A stretch of 64,000 nt of DNA from Salinivibrio kushneri (GTDB lineage: Bacteria; Pseudomonadota; Gammaproteobacteria; Enterobacterales; Vibrionaceae), in the NCBI RefSeq assembly GCF_005280275.1, contig NZ_CP040021.1, positions 955,001 through 1,019,000 of the forward strand. The letters are read 5' to 3'. Position 1 is the first letter of the stretch; every line of letters starts with the position of its first letter. The notes beneath the pieces are model-generated. The model did not search any database, was not told the origin of the DNA, and worked only from the letters and a program-made list of their open reading frames with translations. A program made the translations under genes and the position numbers. Below are positions 28,523-35,985 of the stretch, piece after piece.

Positions 28523-31240
28523 ATGAAACGCCAATGTCTCTGTTTGTTATGGCTGGCTCTCATCTTTCCTTGCCTACCTTTGCAGGCGCATGATGCGTTG
28601 CTCTCATCGTTTCAGTCATACGGCGGTCTTAATGGCCTCGGTGATGTCCGTGATGTGGCGGTGCAGTCATCTGGCGGTATGTGGCTGCTGGATAGCCAAG
28701 GACGCATTTATTTTTTTGATGGCCATCAGCGTCATCCACTCAACGATGCCCTTACCTTGCCTGATGAAAAGATACTGACCATTGCGTATGCTCACCAGGC
28801 GCTTTGGATGGCAGGGAGAGAACATGTTTATCGTTTCCAGCCAAGTACCAATACGCTTACCGCTTTCCCATTGCCCGATGCCGTTGCCCAGACGCGCACT
28901 GATCATGCGCCTCACCCCCGCCAATCGCCACGACTGGCGACGATCAATAATACGCTATGGCACATTCAAAGCGGCCAGATAAGCGTCTATCAACGGGAAG
29001 ATAAGGCATTTCACGTGTGGCGAACGGGTCCGTGGCGTGCCAATAATGTGTGGTTCACGGCGGGCCATCGACTGTTTGCGGTCGGGACAAGCTTATATCA
29101 ACTCAGCGACGGGGGAATACGCCAACTGACACGTTTTTCTACGCCGATTACAGCGATCACGGCGAAACAAGACAGAGCATGGGTCAGTACCGAAAAGCGT
29201 GTTTATCTGCTGGCATTGTCGGGCAATCAAGTACAAGCCCAGCACGTGCTGAATACACGTGGGAACTACCATAGAATGACGGTCGGCTCGGGCGGGTTGT
29301 GGGCCGCCAATCATAACGGGTTATTTCGACTTTCCCTCGATGGCGTCGCGACGCCGGCTTGGCAGCCAGGCGATCAGCGGATTGCTGGCCAAAGCATCAC
29401 TTTTTTATGGGCAGATTTTGAGGGGGGGATCTGGTTTTCAACCGATCAGGCGACACGTTACCGTGCACCAGGGCAACGTTGGATCACTCATCAACACCGC
29501 GTCTTCCCCAGCGTGTTTACTCATGGTTTTATGGCGCAAAGTAACCCTTGGGCGCTAGAGGGGGACAGTTGGCGCGATTTAAGTGGGTATCGCACTCTAC
29601 CGTCGCCCTCGGTCGTACCAAGCGACAAATACCTCAGTGCTACCCGAGACGCTCAGCGCCTTTGGTGGTCAACACCGTCAGGTACGCAAGGGATTAATAC
29701 GCTAACAGGGGCAAGCATCGTCATCCCCGATCGGTTGGCAACCCTGCCTGCTGAGCATTTGTATACTGATGCCGAGGGCACAATCTGGTTATCGGTTGAC
29801 GATCAGGTGATGCGCTACTGGCCGGACACAAAGACGTTAGTCAGTTATGGCACACGATGGCAGCCTCATCACGCGGGTAAGGTGTTAGGCTTTTATGATG
29901 ATGGCCGCGGCAATGTTTGGATCCGTGATCAGCATGGGTTAACACGGTATCGAGAGGGGCAGTTTAAGTCGGTCCCCTTGGCAAAAGACCGGCTACCTGT
30001 GCAGGATATGTATACCGACGAACGAGGTCGTTTATGGCTCACCAGTGCCCATGGCTTATACCAATACGATCCTAGCGCGCCAGACGCCGCGTCATTGGTT
30101 TACTTGTCACTACCCGGTGAGCGATTCCACTGTGTCACGGGTAACCGCGATGGCATATGGGCCTACAGTAACCAAGCATTGGTACACATTGCTCCGCGAG
30201 GGTTTGTGCGCACATTTCGTCTCCCCTCTGAGGCGGAAAAAGTAGCCTGTTACGCGACCCAAGCCCATCAGCTCACGCTGCTGGCAGGGGATTATACCTA
30301 CCAGGTAGATACTGACCAATTGGCGTTTTCTTTGCGTAAACCGCCAAACGTCGTGATTGGCGCTGTTTGGCAGCAACGTAAGCGTTGGCGTATTGGCCCT
30401 CGACAGCAAACGGCGGTGACATTACTCGAGCAAAGCCCCGCCTATCTCGCGTGGGGGAGTTGGCCACCAGAACGACAAGTGACACGCGTACATTATCAGC
30501 TCGTGCCTTATCAGCACGCTGGGCAGCCAATGGCTGATAAACTGGCTGCTTGGCAGCAAACCGGTAGTGATACGATTTCCTTGGCCAATATGGTGGGCGG
30601 GCACTATCAATTACGTATTGCTATCCCGCGTGATGGCGCCTCCCATACTGTGTTAGACATCTCTGTCTCTCTGCCTCTATTGCCTCACATTATCAATGGC
30701 ATGGTCCTGGCCTGCTTTGTGAGTGTGGTGCTTGCGGCTGTCATCTTAGCCTTGAGACAACGTCACTTGTCGGCGGTGCACATAGACACATCGAGCGTGC
30801 CCACATCTGGGTCGCGGGATGACATCTCAGCTGCCACATATCCTCTTGGATGTGAATCGCCCTCATCACTGGCACTGGATTCAGGCCAAGCCAATCAGCA
30901 ATGGACCGCCGAGTTTGAGAATGTTATCGCGGCTAGGTACCAAGATCCTGACTTTTCAATGGCTCAGATAGCTGGCGCGTTAGCGATGTCAGAGCGTAAT
31001 TTGCAACGTAAGTGTCGACAGTATTTTGGTGTGACAGTGACCGCTTATGTGACGCAGAAACGGCTGAGTGATGCCGCTACGCGCTTGCAGCATGGCCATG
31101 CCGTGGCGGATGTGGCTGAAGCGTGTGGCTATCGCGATCCGGCCTACTTTAGCCAACGGTTTAAAAGCTATTTTGGTGTCAGTCCCTCGCATTATCGACG
31201 CGCGACGACTGATGTGACCGTGGCAGATATCGATGACTAG
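28523..31240 (+). CDS. Membrane-spanning AraC-type regulator with periplasmic beta-propeller
   Basis: A 905-residue single-chain signal protein. Visible in order: a signal sequence (LCLLWLALIFPCLPLQA, about 6-22); a long region of propeller-like repeats ending in patterns such as DFEGGIWFSTD, DAEGTIWLSVD, DGRGNVWIRDQHGL and DERGRLWLTSAHGL; a beta-sandwich like Y_Y_Y (about 640-715); one membrane helix (about 722-744); and a C-terminal AraC-type DNA-binding domain (about 792-893) with FSMAQIAGALAMSERNLQRK and VADVAEACGYRDPAYFSQRFKSYFGVSP. No kinase or receiver domain is present, unlike Bacteroides hybrid sensors. So a periplasmic ligand, perhaps a glycan, probably drives DNA binding directly. 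Ligand and targets are unknown; neighbours do not suggest a pathway. Confidence 0.88.
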   Translation: MKRQCLCLLWLALIFPCLPLQAHDALLSSFQSYGGLNGLGDVRDVAVQSSGGMWLLDSQGRIYFFDGHQRHPLNDALTLPDEKILTIAYAHQALWMAGREHVYRFQPSTNTLTAFPLPDAVAQTRTDHAPHPRQSPRLATINNTLWHIQSGQISVYQREDKAFHVWRTGPWRANNVWFTAGHRLFAVGTSLYQLSDGGIRQLTRFSTPITAITAKQDRAWVSTEKRVYLLALSGNQVQAQHVLNTRGNYHRMTVGSGGLWAANHNGLFRLSLDGVATPAWQPGDQRIAGQSITFLWADFEGGIWFSTDQATRYRAPGQRWITHQHRVFPSVFTHGFMAQSNPWALEGDSWRDLSGYRTLPSPSVVPSDKYLSATRDAQRLWWSTPSGTQGINTLTGASIVIPDRLATLPAEHLYTDAEGTIWLSVDDQVMRYWPDTKTLVSYGTRWQPHHAGKVLGFYDDGRGNVWIRDQHGLTRYREGQFKSVPLAKDRLPVQDMYTDERGRLWLTSAHGLYQYDPSAPDAASLVYLSLPGERFHCVTGNRDGIWAYSNQALVHIAPRGFVRTFRLPSEAEKVACYATQAHQLTLLAGDYTYQVDTDQLAFSLRKPPNVVIGAVWQQRKRWRIGPRQQTAVTLLEQSPAYLAWGSWPPERQVTRVHYQLVPYQHAGQPMADKLAAWQQTGSDTISLANMVGGHYQLRIAIPRDGASHTVLDISVSLPLLPHIINGMVLACFVSVVLAAVILALRQRHLSAVHIDTSSVPTSGSRDDISAATYPLGCESPSSLALDSGQANQQWTAEFENVIAARYQDPDFSMAQIAGALAMSERNLQRKCRQYFGVTVTAYVTQKRLSDAATRLQHGHAVADVAEACGYRDPAYFSQRFKSYFGVSPSHYRRATTDVTVADIDD

Positions 31241-31274
31241 CGCCGGTGTGAAACCTCAGGTAACGAAATACGTG

Positions 31275-31312
31275 TAAAAGAAAACGTGGCATAACCGGGG
31301 AGCCATGCCACG
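31275..31312 (-). terminator. Leftward terminator downstream of the HIT gene
   Basis: ATGCCACG and CGTGGCAT pair over an 8-bp stem with a 12-base loop, followed on the minus strand by TTTTCTTTT. No T tract exists on the plus strand, so it does not end the AraC-type regulator gene. Confidence 0.75.
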
Positions 31313-31410
31313 GGTGTCAACGACACCTTCGCTTGCTGCCGAGGGCGGGGAACCGCCCTGGTAAAAAAGGGGCTGGTCAGATGTGTACTCCCTTAACCAG
31401 TGGCGTCAAT
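31275..31410 (-). ncRNA. Candidate small RNA or structured 3' UTR, minus strand
   Basis: Read leftward, four stems follow one another: CTGGT/ACCAG (31400-31396 with 31377-31373), AGGGCGG/CCGCCCT (31359-31353 with 31348-31342), GGTGTC/GACACC (31327-31322 with 31318-31313) and CGTGGCAT/ATGCCACG (31312-31305 with 31292-31285). The last is followed by TTTTCTTTT, a good terminator. Its loop holds CTCCCC, which could pair with Shine-Dalgarno sequences. TATATT at 31413-31408 might be a -10 box, but no good -35 is seen. It could also be the processed 3' end of the HIT transcript. I do not recognise a known RNA family. Confidence 0.4.
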
Positions 31411-31541
31411 ATACCCTAATGTGAGCTGATATTGCTATGACGAAACCGCCAATCTTATTTTGACAGATCTTCGGATAACCTATTTATAAACAATTACTTA
31501 TGCCGTTTTATTTTGGTTTTGACGAAAATAACGAAGTGCAC

Positions 31542-31970
31542 TTACGCCTTGATGACTAATCCACTGGCGGCGAGGGTCTCTCTCAGCTGGTCGATGAGGG
31601 GCTGGGCTTGTTCACGAGGACGATGCCCCACTTTTAGGTGGCCCCAAATCGGATTTGGCCATACCGGATCCGTTTTAAACCGAGCAACATGATGGAGATG
31701 GAGCTGGGGAACCAGGTTGCCAATCGCGGCGATATTGAGCTTGTCAGGGTAAAATAAACGCTCAAGACAGCGCGCGACTATGGCCGACTCTTGCCACAGC
31801 GATTGCTGCTCAGTATCGTCAAGGTGGTGAATTTCTTCGATGTCCGGCTTACGTGGGATCAGCAAGAGCCATGGACCAATATCGGCATGCGCAAGGCGTA
31901 ACTGACAAAGAGGGAAATCACCGACATACGCGCTATCGGCGGCTAATCGTGAGTGGAGAACAAAGGACAT
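31542..31970 (-). CDS. HIT (histidine triad) family protein
   Basis: A 142-residue HIT-fold protein. The triad is QLHLHHVARF (the H-x-H-x-H-x-x pattern of HIT nucleotide hydrolases and transferases, here H-L-H-H), preceded by WLLLIPRKPDIEEIHHLD, typical of bacterial HIT proteins in which the strand and helix before the active site bear PR.P. The pattern H-x-H-H is slightly compressed relative to Hint proteins. Its substrate is not known; most family members cut nucleoside phosphoramidates or dinucleotides. AGGAG five bases before ATG 31970 fixes the start; the frame extends 18 bases further without support. Confidence 0.88.
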   Translation of the reverse strand: MSFVLHSRLAADSAYVGDFPLCQLRLAHADIGPWLLLIPRKPDIEEIHHLDDTEQQSLWQESAIVARCLERLFYPDKLNIAAIGNLVPQLHLHHVARFKTDPVWPNPIWGHLKVGHRPREQAQPLIDQLRETLAASGLVIKA

Positions 31971-32135
31971 ATAAACTCCTGATTGCAATGCGAGTGCTTA
32001 GCTTACATCACAACTTGCTTTTGGGTCACAAACTCCTCACCGAATAGGCGGATTCGCCTCATAAGAAACAAAAAGCAAGTACGCTTAACACAATGTTGAA
32101 AGCTAAATGTGTCGACGAATGCGAGAGGAGGTGGC

Positions 32136-32741
32136 ATGCACTATCAAGACGTCCTAGCTTTTTGGTTTGGCGACGAGCGTAGTGAGTCGGTTCCTTCGTC
32201 CGCCGCGCAGGCACGATGGTTTGGCGGTCGCCAAGACGTTGATGATGCGATTCGCGAGCGGTTCCAATCTTGGGTCAGTGCCGCTGGCGCGGGCGCATTA
32301 AATGACTGGGCCCAGATCCCTGAGGGGCGTTTGGCATTGATTATTCTGCTCGATCAATTCCCGCGAAACTTATATCGCGGGTTGGCAGCCGCCTATCGAT
32401 ATGATGCCTTGGCGTTGGCGTTATGTAAGGCAGGGCTGGCGAAAGGCGACGACCAAGCCTTAACGCCGCTTCAGCGGGTGTTCTTCTATCTCCCCTTAGA
32501 GCATGCCGAAGAAGAAACAGACCAAGAAGAAGCATTGTTTCGGTTTGATCAGCTGCGTCAGCAAGTGAGTGGGGAGGCAACGGCTTGGTACCAACAATGT
32601 TTTGATTATGCACACCAACATTACGACATCATTGCCACCTTTGGTCGATTTCCTCATCGCAATGCGGTGATGGGACGGTTATCGACCCCCGAGGAACGAT
32701 TATGGCTTAGCGAAACGGATCAGCATTTTGGTCAGGGATAA
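32136..32741 (+). CDS. DUF924 family protein
   Basis: A 201-residue soluble, mostly helical protein of the DUF924 family, a TPR-like helical fold of unknown function. Recognisable blocks are DVLAFWFGDERS at the start, WFGGRQDVDDAIRERF, ALIILLDQFPRNLYRG, TPLQRVFFYLPLEHAE, and AHQHYDIIATFGRFPHRNAVMGR near the C terminus. The strong ribosome site GGAGGT sits four bases before ATG 32136, which I prefer over the frame opening at 32109. It is monocistronic and convergent with argS, its stop lying inside the A tract of the argS terminator. Confidence 0.9.
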   Translation: MHYQDVLAFWFGDERSESVPSSAAQARWFGGRQDVDDAIRERFQSWVSAAGAGALNDWAQIPEGRLALIILLDQFPRNLYRGLAAAYRYDALALALCKAGLAKGDDQALTPLQRVFFYLPLEHAEEETDQEEALFRFDQLRQQVSGEATAWYQQCFDYAHQHYDIIATFGRFPHRNAVMGRLSTPEERLWLSETDQHFGQG

Positions 32742-32770
32742 AAAAGCGCCCACTTGCAATAAGTGGGCGC
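32740..32770 (-). terminator. Terminator of argS
   Basis: GCGCCCACTT and AAGTGGGCGC pair perfectly around GCAAT. On the minus strand the stem is followed by six T residues; on the plus strand no T tract follows, so it serves argS and overlaps the DUF924 stop codon. Confidence 0.88.
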
Positions 32771-32814
32771 AGCGCTTCTGTGCTTATCCGAACAACACAG
32801 ATAAGCCAACCTGG

Positions 32815-34545
32815 TTACATGCGCTCAAGCGTGTCGATCCCCAACAGATCTAAGCCTTGCTTGATGGTCTTGGCCGTCAATGCCGCCATTCTGAGGCGGC
32901 TTTGGCGAGTGTCCCCTTCAGAAAGCAAGATAGGGCACGCTTCGTAGAAGCTGGAGAATAAACCAGCCAGCTCAAACAGATAGCTACACATCAGATGAGG
33001 TTGACCCTCGCGCGCCACCGATTTAACCGCTTCTTCAAACTGAAGCAGTTTGGCGACCAGCGCTTTTTCTTTCTCATGCTCAATCAGCATTTCACCGTCG
33101 AGCGCATCACGGTCAACCCCAGACTTGGCAAAGACTGACGCCACACGGGTATAGGCATACTGCATATAAGGGGCGGTGTTGCCCTCGAAGGCCAGCATGT
33201 GATCCCAGTCGAAGATATAGTCCGTGGTACGATGCTTTGACAGATCGGCATATTTGACGGCTGCCATCGCCACCGTGGTTGAGATATCGCGCTGCGTCTC
33301 AGCATCCATCTCAGGATTTTTCTCAGCGATTAGCGCTTTAGCACGTGTTTCTGCTTCATCGAGTAAGTCAGCAAGACGAACGGTGCCACCTGAGCGTGTC
33401 TTAAAGGGTTTACCGTCTTTGCCGAGCATCATGCCAAAAGCGTGGTGCTCAAGGCTGACCGAGTCCGGCACATAGCCAGCTTTGCGTACGATGGTCCACG
33501 CTTGCATCAGGTGCTGGTGCTGGCGTGAGTCAATAAAGTAGAGCACACGGTCGGCATTGAACTGCTCGTAGCGATATTTAGCGCAAGCAATATCCGTGGT
33601 GGTATACAAATAGCCACCATCACGTTTTTGGATGATCACACCCATTGGCTCGCCGTCTTTGTTTTTGTACTCGTCGAGGAAGACAACTTGCGCGCCATCG
33701 TCTTCTACGGCAATCCCTTTGGCTTTTAAGTCTTCAACAATACCGGGCAGCATATCGTTATACAGACTTTCACCCATCACGTCTTTATTGCTCAATGAGA
33801 CATTCAGGCGATCATAGTTACGTTGGTTTTGCTCCAACGTCACTTTCACCAGTTTTTCCCACTTTTCTTTGCAATAGGCATCGCCGCGCTGCAGGCGAAC
33901 CACGTAGTCGCGCGCTGTTGCAGCAAAGGCGTCATCTTCATCGTAACGGGCTTTGGATTCACGGTAGAAATTTTCGATATCGCCAAGTTCCATGGAAATA
34001 TCGTCACCGCGTGACTCGTGTAATTCTAAGTTGGCAATGAGCATGCCGAACTGGGTTCCCCAGTCACCTAGGTGGTTGGCGCGGGTGACGTTGTGACCCA
34101 AAAACTCCAGTGTGCGTACGACAGCATCACCAATAATGGTGGAGCGAAGGTGGCCAACATGCATTTCTTTCGCCACGTTGGGGGCTGAATAGTCCACCAC
34201 AATGTTTTGTATGTCTTGTTTGTCGACACCGAGGCGTGCGTCCGACAGGGCGGCATCCGCTTGCTTTGCCAGCCACTGATCATTCAAAAAGATATTGATA
34301 AAGCCAGGACCAGCGATTTCTGTTTTACTCGCCACATCACCTAAATCGAGGGCGTCCAACACTTTCTGGGCAAATTCACGGGGATTTGTACCGAGCTTTT
34401 TGGCTGCGCCCATCACACCATTGGCTTGATAGTCACCAAATTGTGGCTTCGCAGACTGACGCACTGCCGCTGGCGTGCCCTCAGGCGCACCCGCCGCAAC
34501 CATCGCGGCAGACACTTTTTCGTTAAGAAGACTTTGAATATTCAC
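32815..34545 (-). CDS. argS: Arginyl-tRNA synthetase
   Basis: ArgS charges tRNA-Arg. The 576-residue protein is class I, with an N-terminal additional domain (about 1-105), [21 protein letters not shown] containing the HIGH variant HVGH at 129-132, and the insertion [21 protein letters not shown] in place of the usual KMSKS, as in bacterial ArgRS. The C-terminal anticodon-binding domain has AYTRVASVF and ends in GIDTLERM. There is nothing in its leader that I recognise as a riboswitch or T-box. Upstream lies a 447-bp gap with a long hairpin. Confidence 0.97.
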   Translation of the reverse strand: MNIQSLLNEKVSAAMVAAGAPEGTPAAVRQSAKPQFGDYQANGVMGAAKKLGTNPREFAQKVLDALDLGDVASKTEIAGPGFINIFLNDQWLAKQADAALSDARLGVDKQDIQNIVVDYSAPNVAKEMHVGHLRSTIIGDAVVRTLEFLGHNVTRANHLGDWGTQFGMLIANLELHESRGDDISMELGDIENFYRESKARYDEDDAFAATARDYVVRLQRGDAYCKEKWEKLVKVTLEQNQRNYDRLNVSLSNKDVMGESLYNDMLPGIVEDLKAKGIAVEDDGAQVVFLDEYKNKDGEPMGVIIQKRDGGYLYTTTDIACAKYRYEQFNADRVLYFIDSRQHQHLMQAWTIVRKAGYVPDSVSLEHHAFGMMLGKDGKPFKTRSGGTVRLADLLDEAETRAKALIAEKNPEMDAETQRDISTTVAMAAVKYADLSKHRTTDYIFDWDHMLAFEGNTAPYMQYAYTRVASVFAKSGVDRDALDGEMLIEHEKEKALVAKLLQFEEAVKSVAREGQPHLMCSYLFELAGLFSSFYEACPILLSEGDTRQSRLRMAALTAKTIKQGLDLLGIDTLERM

Positions 34546-34621
34546 TTGCTTACCTTTACTACTAGCCGGGCTGATTATGAATGACCCGTTTTGTGGGCTT
34601 CCAGCTTATTAATACAAGAAT

Positions 34622-34673
34622 CCGCCAACACTGCACTGCCACGTAACCAAGCGTGCAAACACAGTGTTGGCGG
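34622..34673. repeat. Long perfect hairpin upstream of argS
   Basis: CCGCCAACACTG (34622-34633) and CAGTGTTGGCGG (34662-34673) are perfect 12-bp inverted repeats; inside, CACG and CGTG can extend the stem after small bulges. No T tract follows on either strand, so it is not a plain terminator. It could be a small mobile-type palindrome, a regulatory RNA stem or an operator pair. Confidence 0.65.
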
Positions 34674-34829
34674 GATGCTGTATTGTTGCGAACCATGACG
34701 TCAATCGACGCGGATTATCCCTAATGATACCCATAAAACAGCAGGCATTGGCAATAGTTATTCAACACCATCCTTGATATCTTTCGCGACTGGAAGACAA
34801 CGAGCACCTTAAAACCTTGAGAGGTCACT

Positions 34830-34928
34830 GTGCATGATGCCAGCAATTGGACATCCCTGATGCGAGATCAAGCAGCTTTTACAGATAAAATCAATCAGTT
34901 GCTAGAAGTACTGGCCTTTCATCCTTAG
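34830..34928 (+). CDS. Possible 32-residue small protein
   Basis: GTG at 34830 opens a 32-codon frame ending in TAG; AGAGG lies five bases upstream, a good ribosome site. The product, starting MHDASNWTSLMRDQAAF and ending VLAFHP, has an amphipathic helical look (TDKINQLLEVLAF) but no motif I know. There is an in-frame stop just upstream, so it is not the tail of a longer intact gene. Fur, Zur or other operators are not seen. It may be a real small protein, a remnant of a larger gene, or chance; only the ribosome-site spacing speaks for it. Confidence 0.3.
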   Translation: MHDASNWTSLMRDQAAFTDKINQLLEVLAFHP

Positions 34929-34992
34929 CACTCGCGCCAATCATTACCAGCGAAGCCAGTGCTTAAGCACTGGCTCAACCAATGTTGTCGTT

Positions 34993-35826
34993 TTACAAGA
35001 TCACGGTTTTATTGCCATGGACAAACACACGGTCCTCGGTGACAGACTCGATGGCCTGACTCAATACGCTCTTTTCTACATCTCGACCCGCTTTGGCCAT
35101 ATCTTGTGCGCTAAAGCTGTGATCAACATGAATCACGTCTTGGCCAATAATCGGTCCCTCATCTAAATCATTAGTGACAAAATGCGCCGTCGCGCCAATG
35201 ATTTTAACCCCACGCTCGAACGCTTGGTGGTAGGGACGGGCCCCGATAAACGCAGGCAAAAAGCTGTGATGGATATTGATGATGCGATGCGGATACTGAG
35301 CGACAAAGTCAGGCGTCAGAACTCGCATGTATTTCGCGAGAATAATGTAGTCAGGCTGATGGGATTGAATCGCTTTGAGCATGGCTTGCTCGTGCTCTTC
35401 ACGGCTCAGACCTTCATGGCTGACATAATGAAAAGGAATATCAAAGCGCTCAGTCAGATGTTGTAGTTTGTCGTAATTACCCACCACTGCGGCAATATCA
35501 ATCTCGAGCGAGCCATCATAAGCTTTCATTAGAATGTCGCCGAGGCAGTGGGATTCTTTGGTGACCATGATGACGACGCGTTTGCGGCGCGAGCTAATCA
35601 GCTGGCGCTGGCTGCCAGGCGGTAGCGCATGGTCAAGGTCGAGAAGCAGGGTGTGATCGTTAAAAATCCCCTCTAGCTCAGTGCGCATATAAAACTGCCC
35701 AGTGACATTATCAACATACTCTCGGTTGTGAATAATGTTGAGCTGATGTTTATAGCAAATGTTGGTGATGGTCGCGATGAGCCCTTGGGCGTCAGGACAG
35801 TCCGTGAGAAGTGTTTTTCGTTCCAT
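34993..35826 (-). CDS. purU: Formyltetrahydrofolate deformylase
   Basis: PurU hydrolyses 10-formyl-THF to THF and formate, balancing the one-carbon pool and supplying formate for PurT. The 277-residue protein has an N-terminal ACT domain (about 1-85, LLTDCPDAQGLIATITNICYKH), which in E. coli senses glycine and methionine, and a C-terminal formyl-transferase fold with KYMRVLTPDFVAQYPHRIINIHHSFLPAF, where the histidines and the Asp in DEGPII are catalytic. ATG 35826 fits the family. It diverges from yoaA. Confidence 0.96.
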   Translation of the reverse strand: MERKTLLTDCPDAQGLIATITNICYKHQLNIIHNREYVDNVTGQFYMRTELEGIFNDHTLLLDLDHALPPGSQRQLISSRRKRVVIMVTKESHCLGDILMKAYDGSLEIDIAAVVGNYDKLQHLTERFDIPFHYVSHEGLSREEHEQAMLKAIQSHQPDYIILAKYMRVLTPDFVAQYPHRIINIHHSFLPAFIGARPYHQAFERGVKIIGATAHFVTNDLDEGPIIGQDVIHVDHSFSAQDMAKAGRDVEKSVLSQAIESVTEDRVFVHGNKTVIL

Positions 35827-35985
35827 GTTGGTCGTGTACTGCTGATGACTAAACCCTCGGTTGTACCCTGTCTCAGCCGCAAGGTCAAAGTGATTTTACG
35901 ATGCGCCAGCGGTTTCTCTGGGGAGTGGTTTCATCCCGAAGAGGGGTTTGGCATAATGGCGGCTTTCCCCCTGTGTATTTATACA

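Larger units (their letters stand above)
31241..31541. other. Structured intergenic region between the AraC-type regulator and the HIT gene
   Basis: No ORF is supported here. The region contains four neighbouring hairpins (31285-31400) described separately, then an AT-rich half. A TTGACA at 31460 with TTATAA 18 bases later is a possible rightward promoter that would read antisense into the HIT gene; this is weak evidence by itself. Confidence 0.6.
34546..34992. other. Intergenic region between argS and purU
   Basis: It contains a long perfect hairpin (34622-34673), a possible 32-residue ORF (34830-34928) and a second hairpin (AGCCAGTGC/GCACTGGCT, 34954-34975) just behind purU that has no T tract. 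Promoters for argS should lie in 34546-34620. No other gene is supported. Confidence 0.6.

Noticed and set aside
31460-31489. Promoter-like TTGACA/TTATAA pair pointing into the HIT gene antisense
   Set aside because: Spacing 18 and a single match; such pairs are common by chance in AT-rich DNA.
34954-34975. Hairpin AGCCAGTGC/GCACTGGCT as the purU terminator
   Set aside because: It has no T tract on the minus strand, so I describe it only as part of the intergenic region.
35728-35985. Upstream extension of yoaA
   Set aside because: It overlaps the purU start on the other strand and covers a likely promoter; the family start is at 35986.
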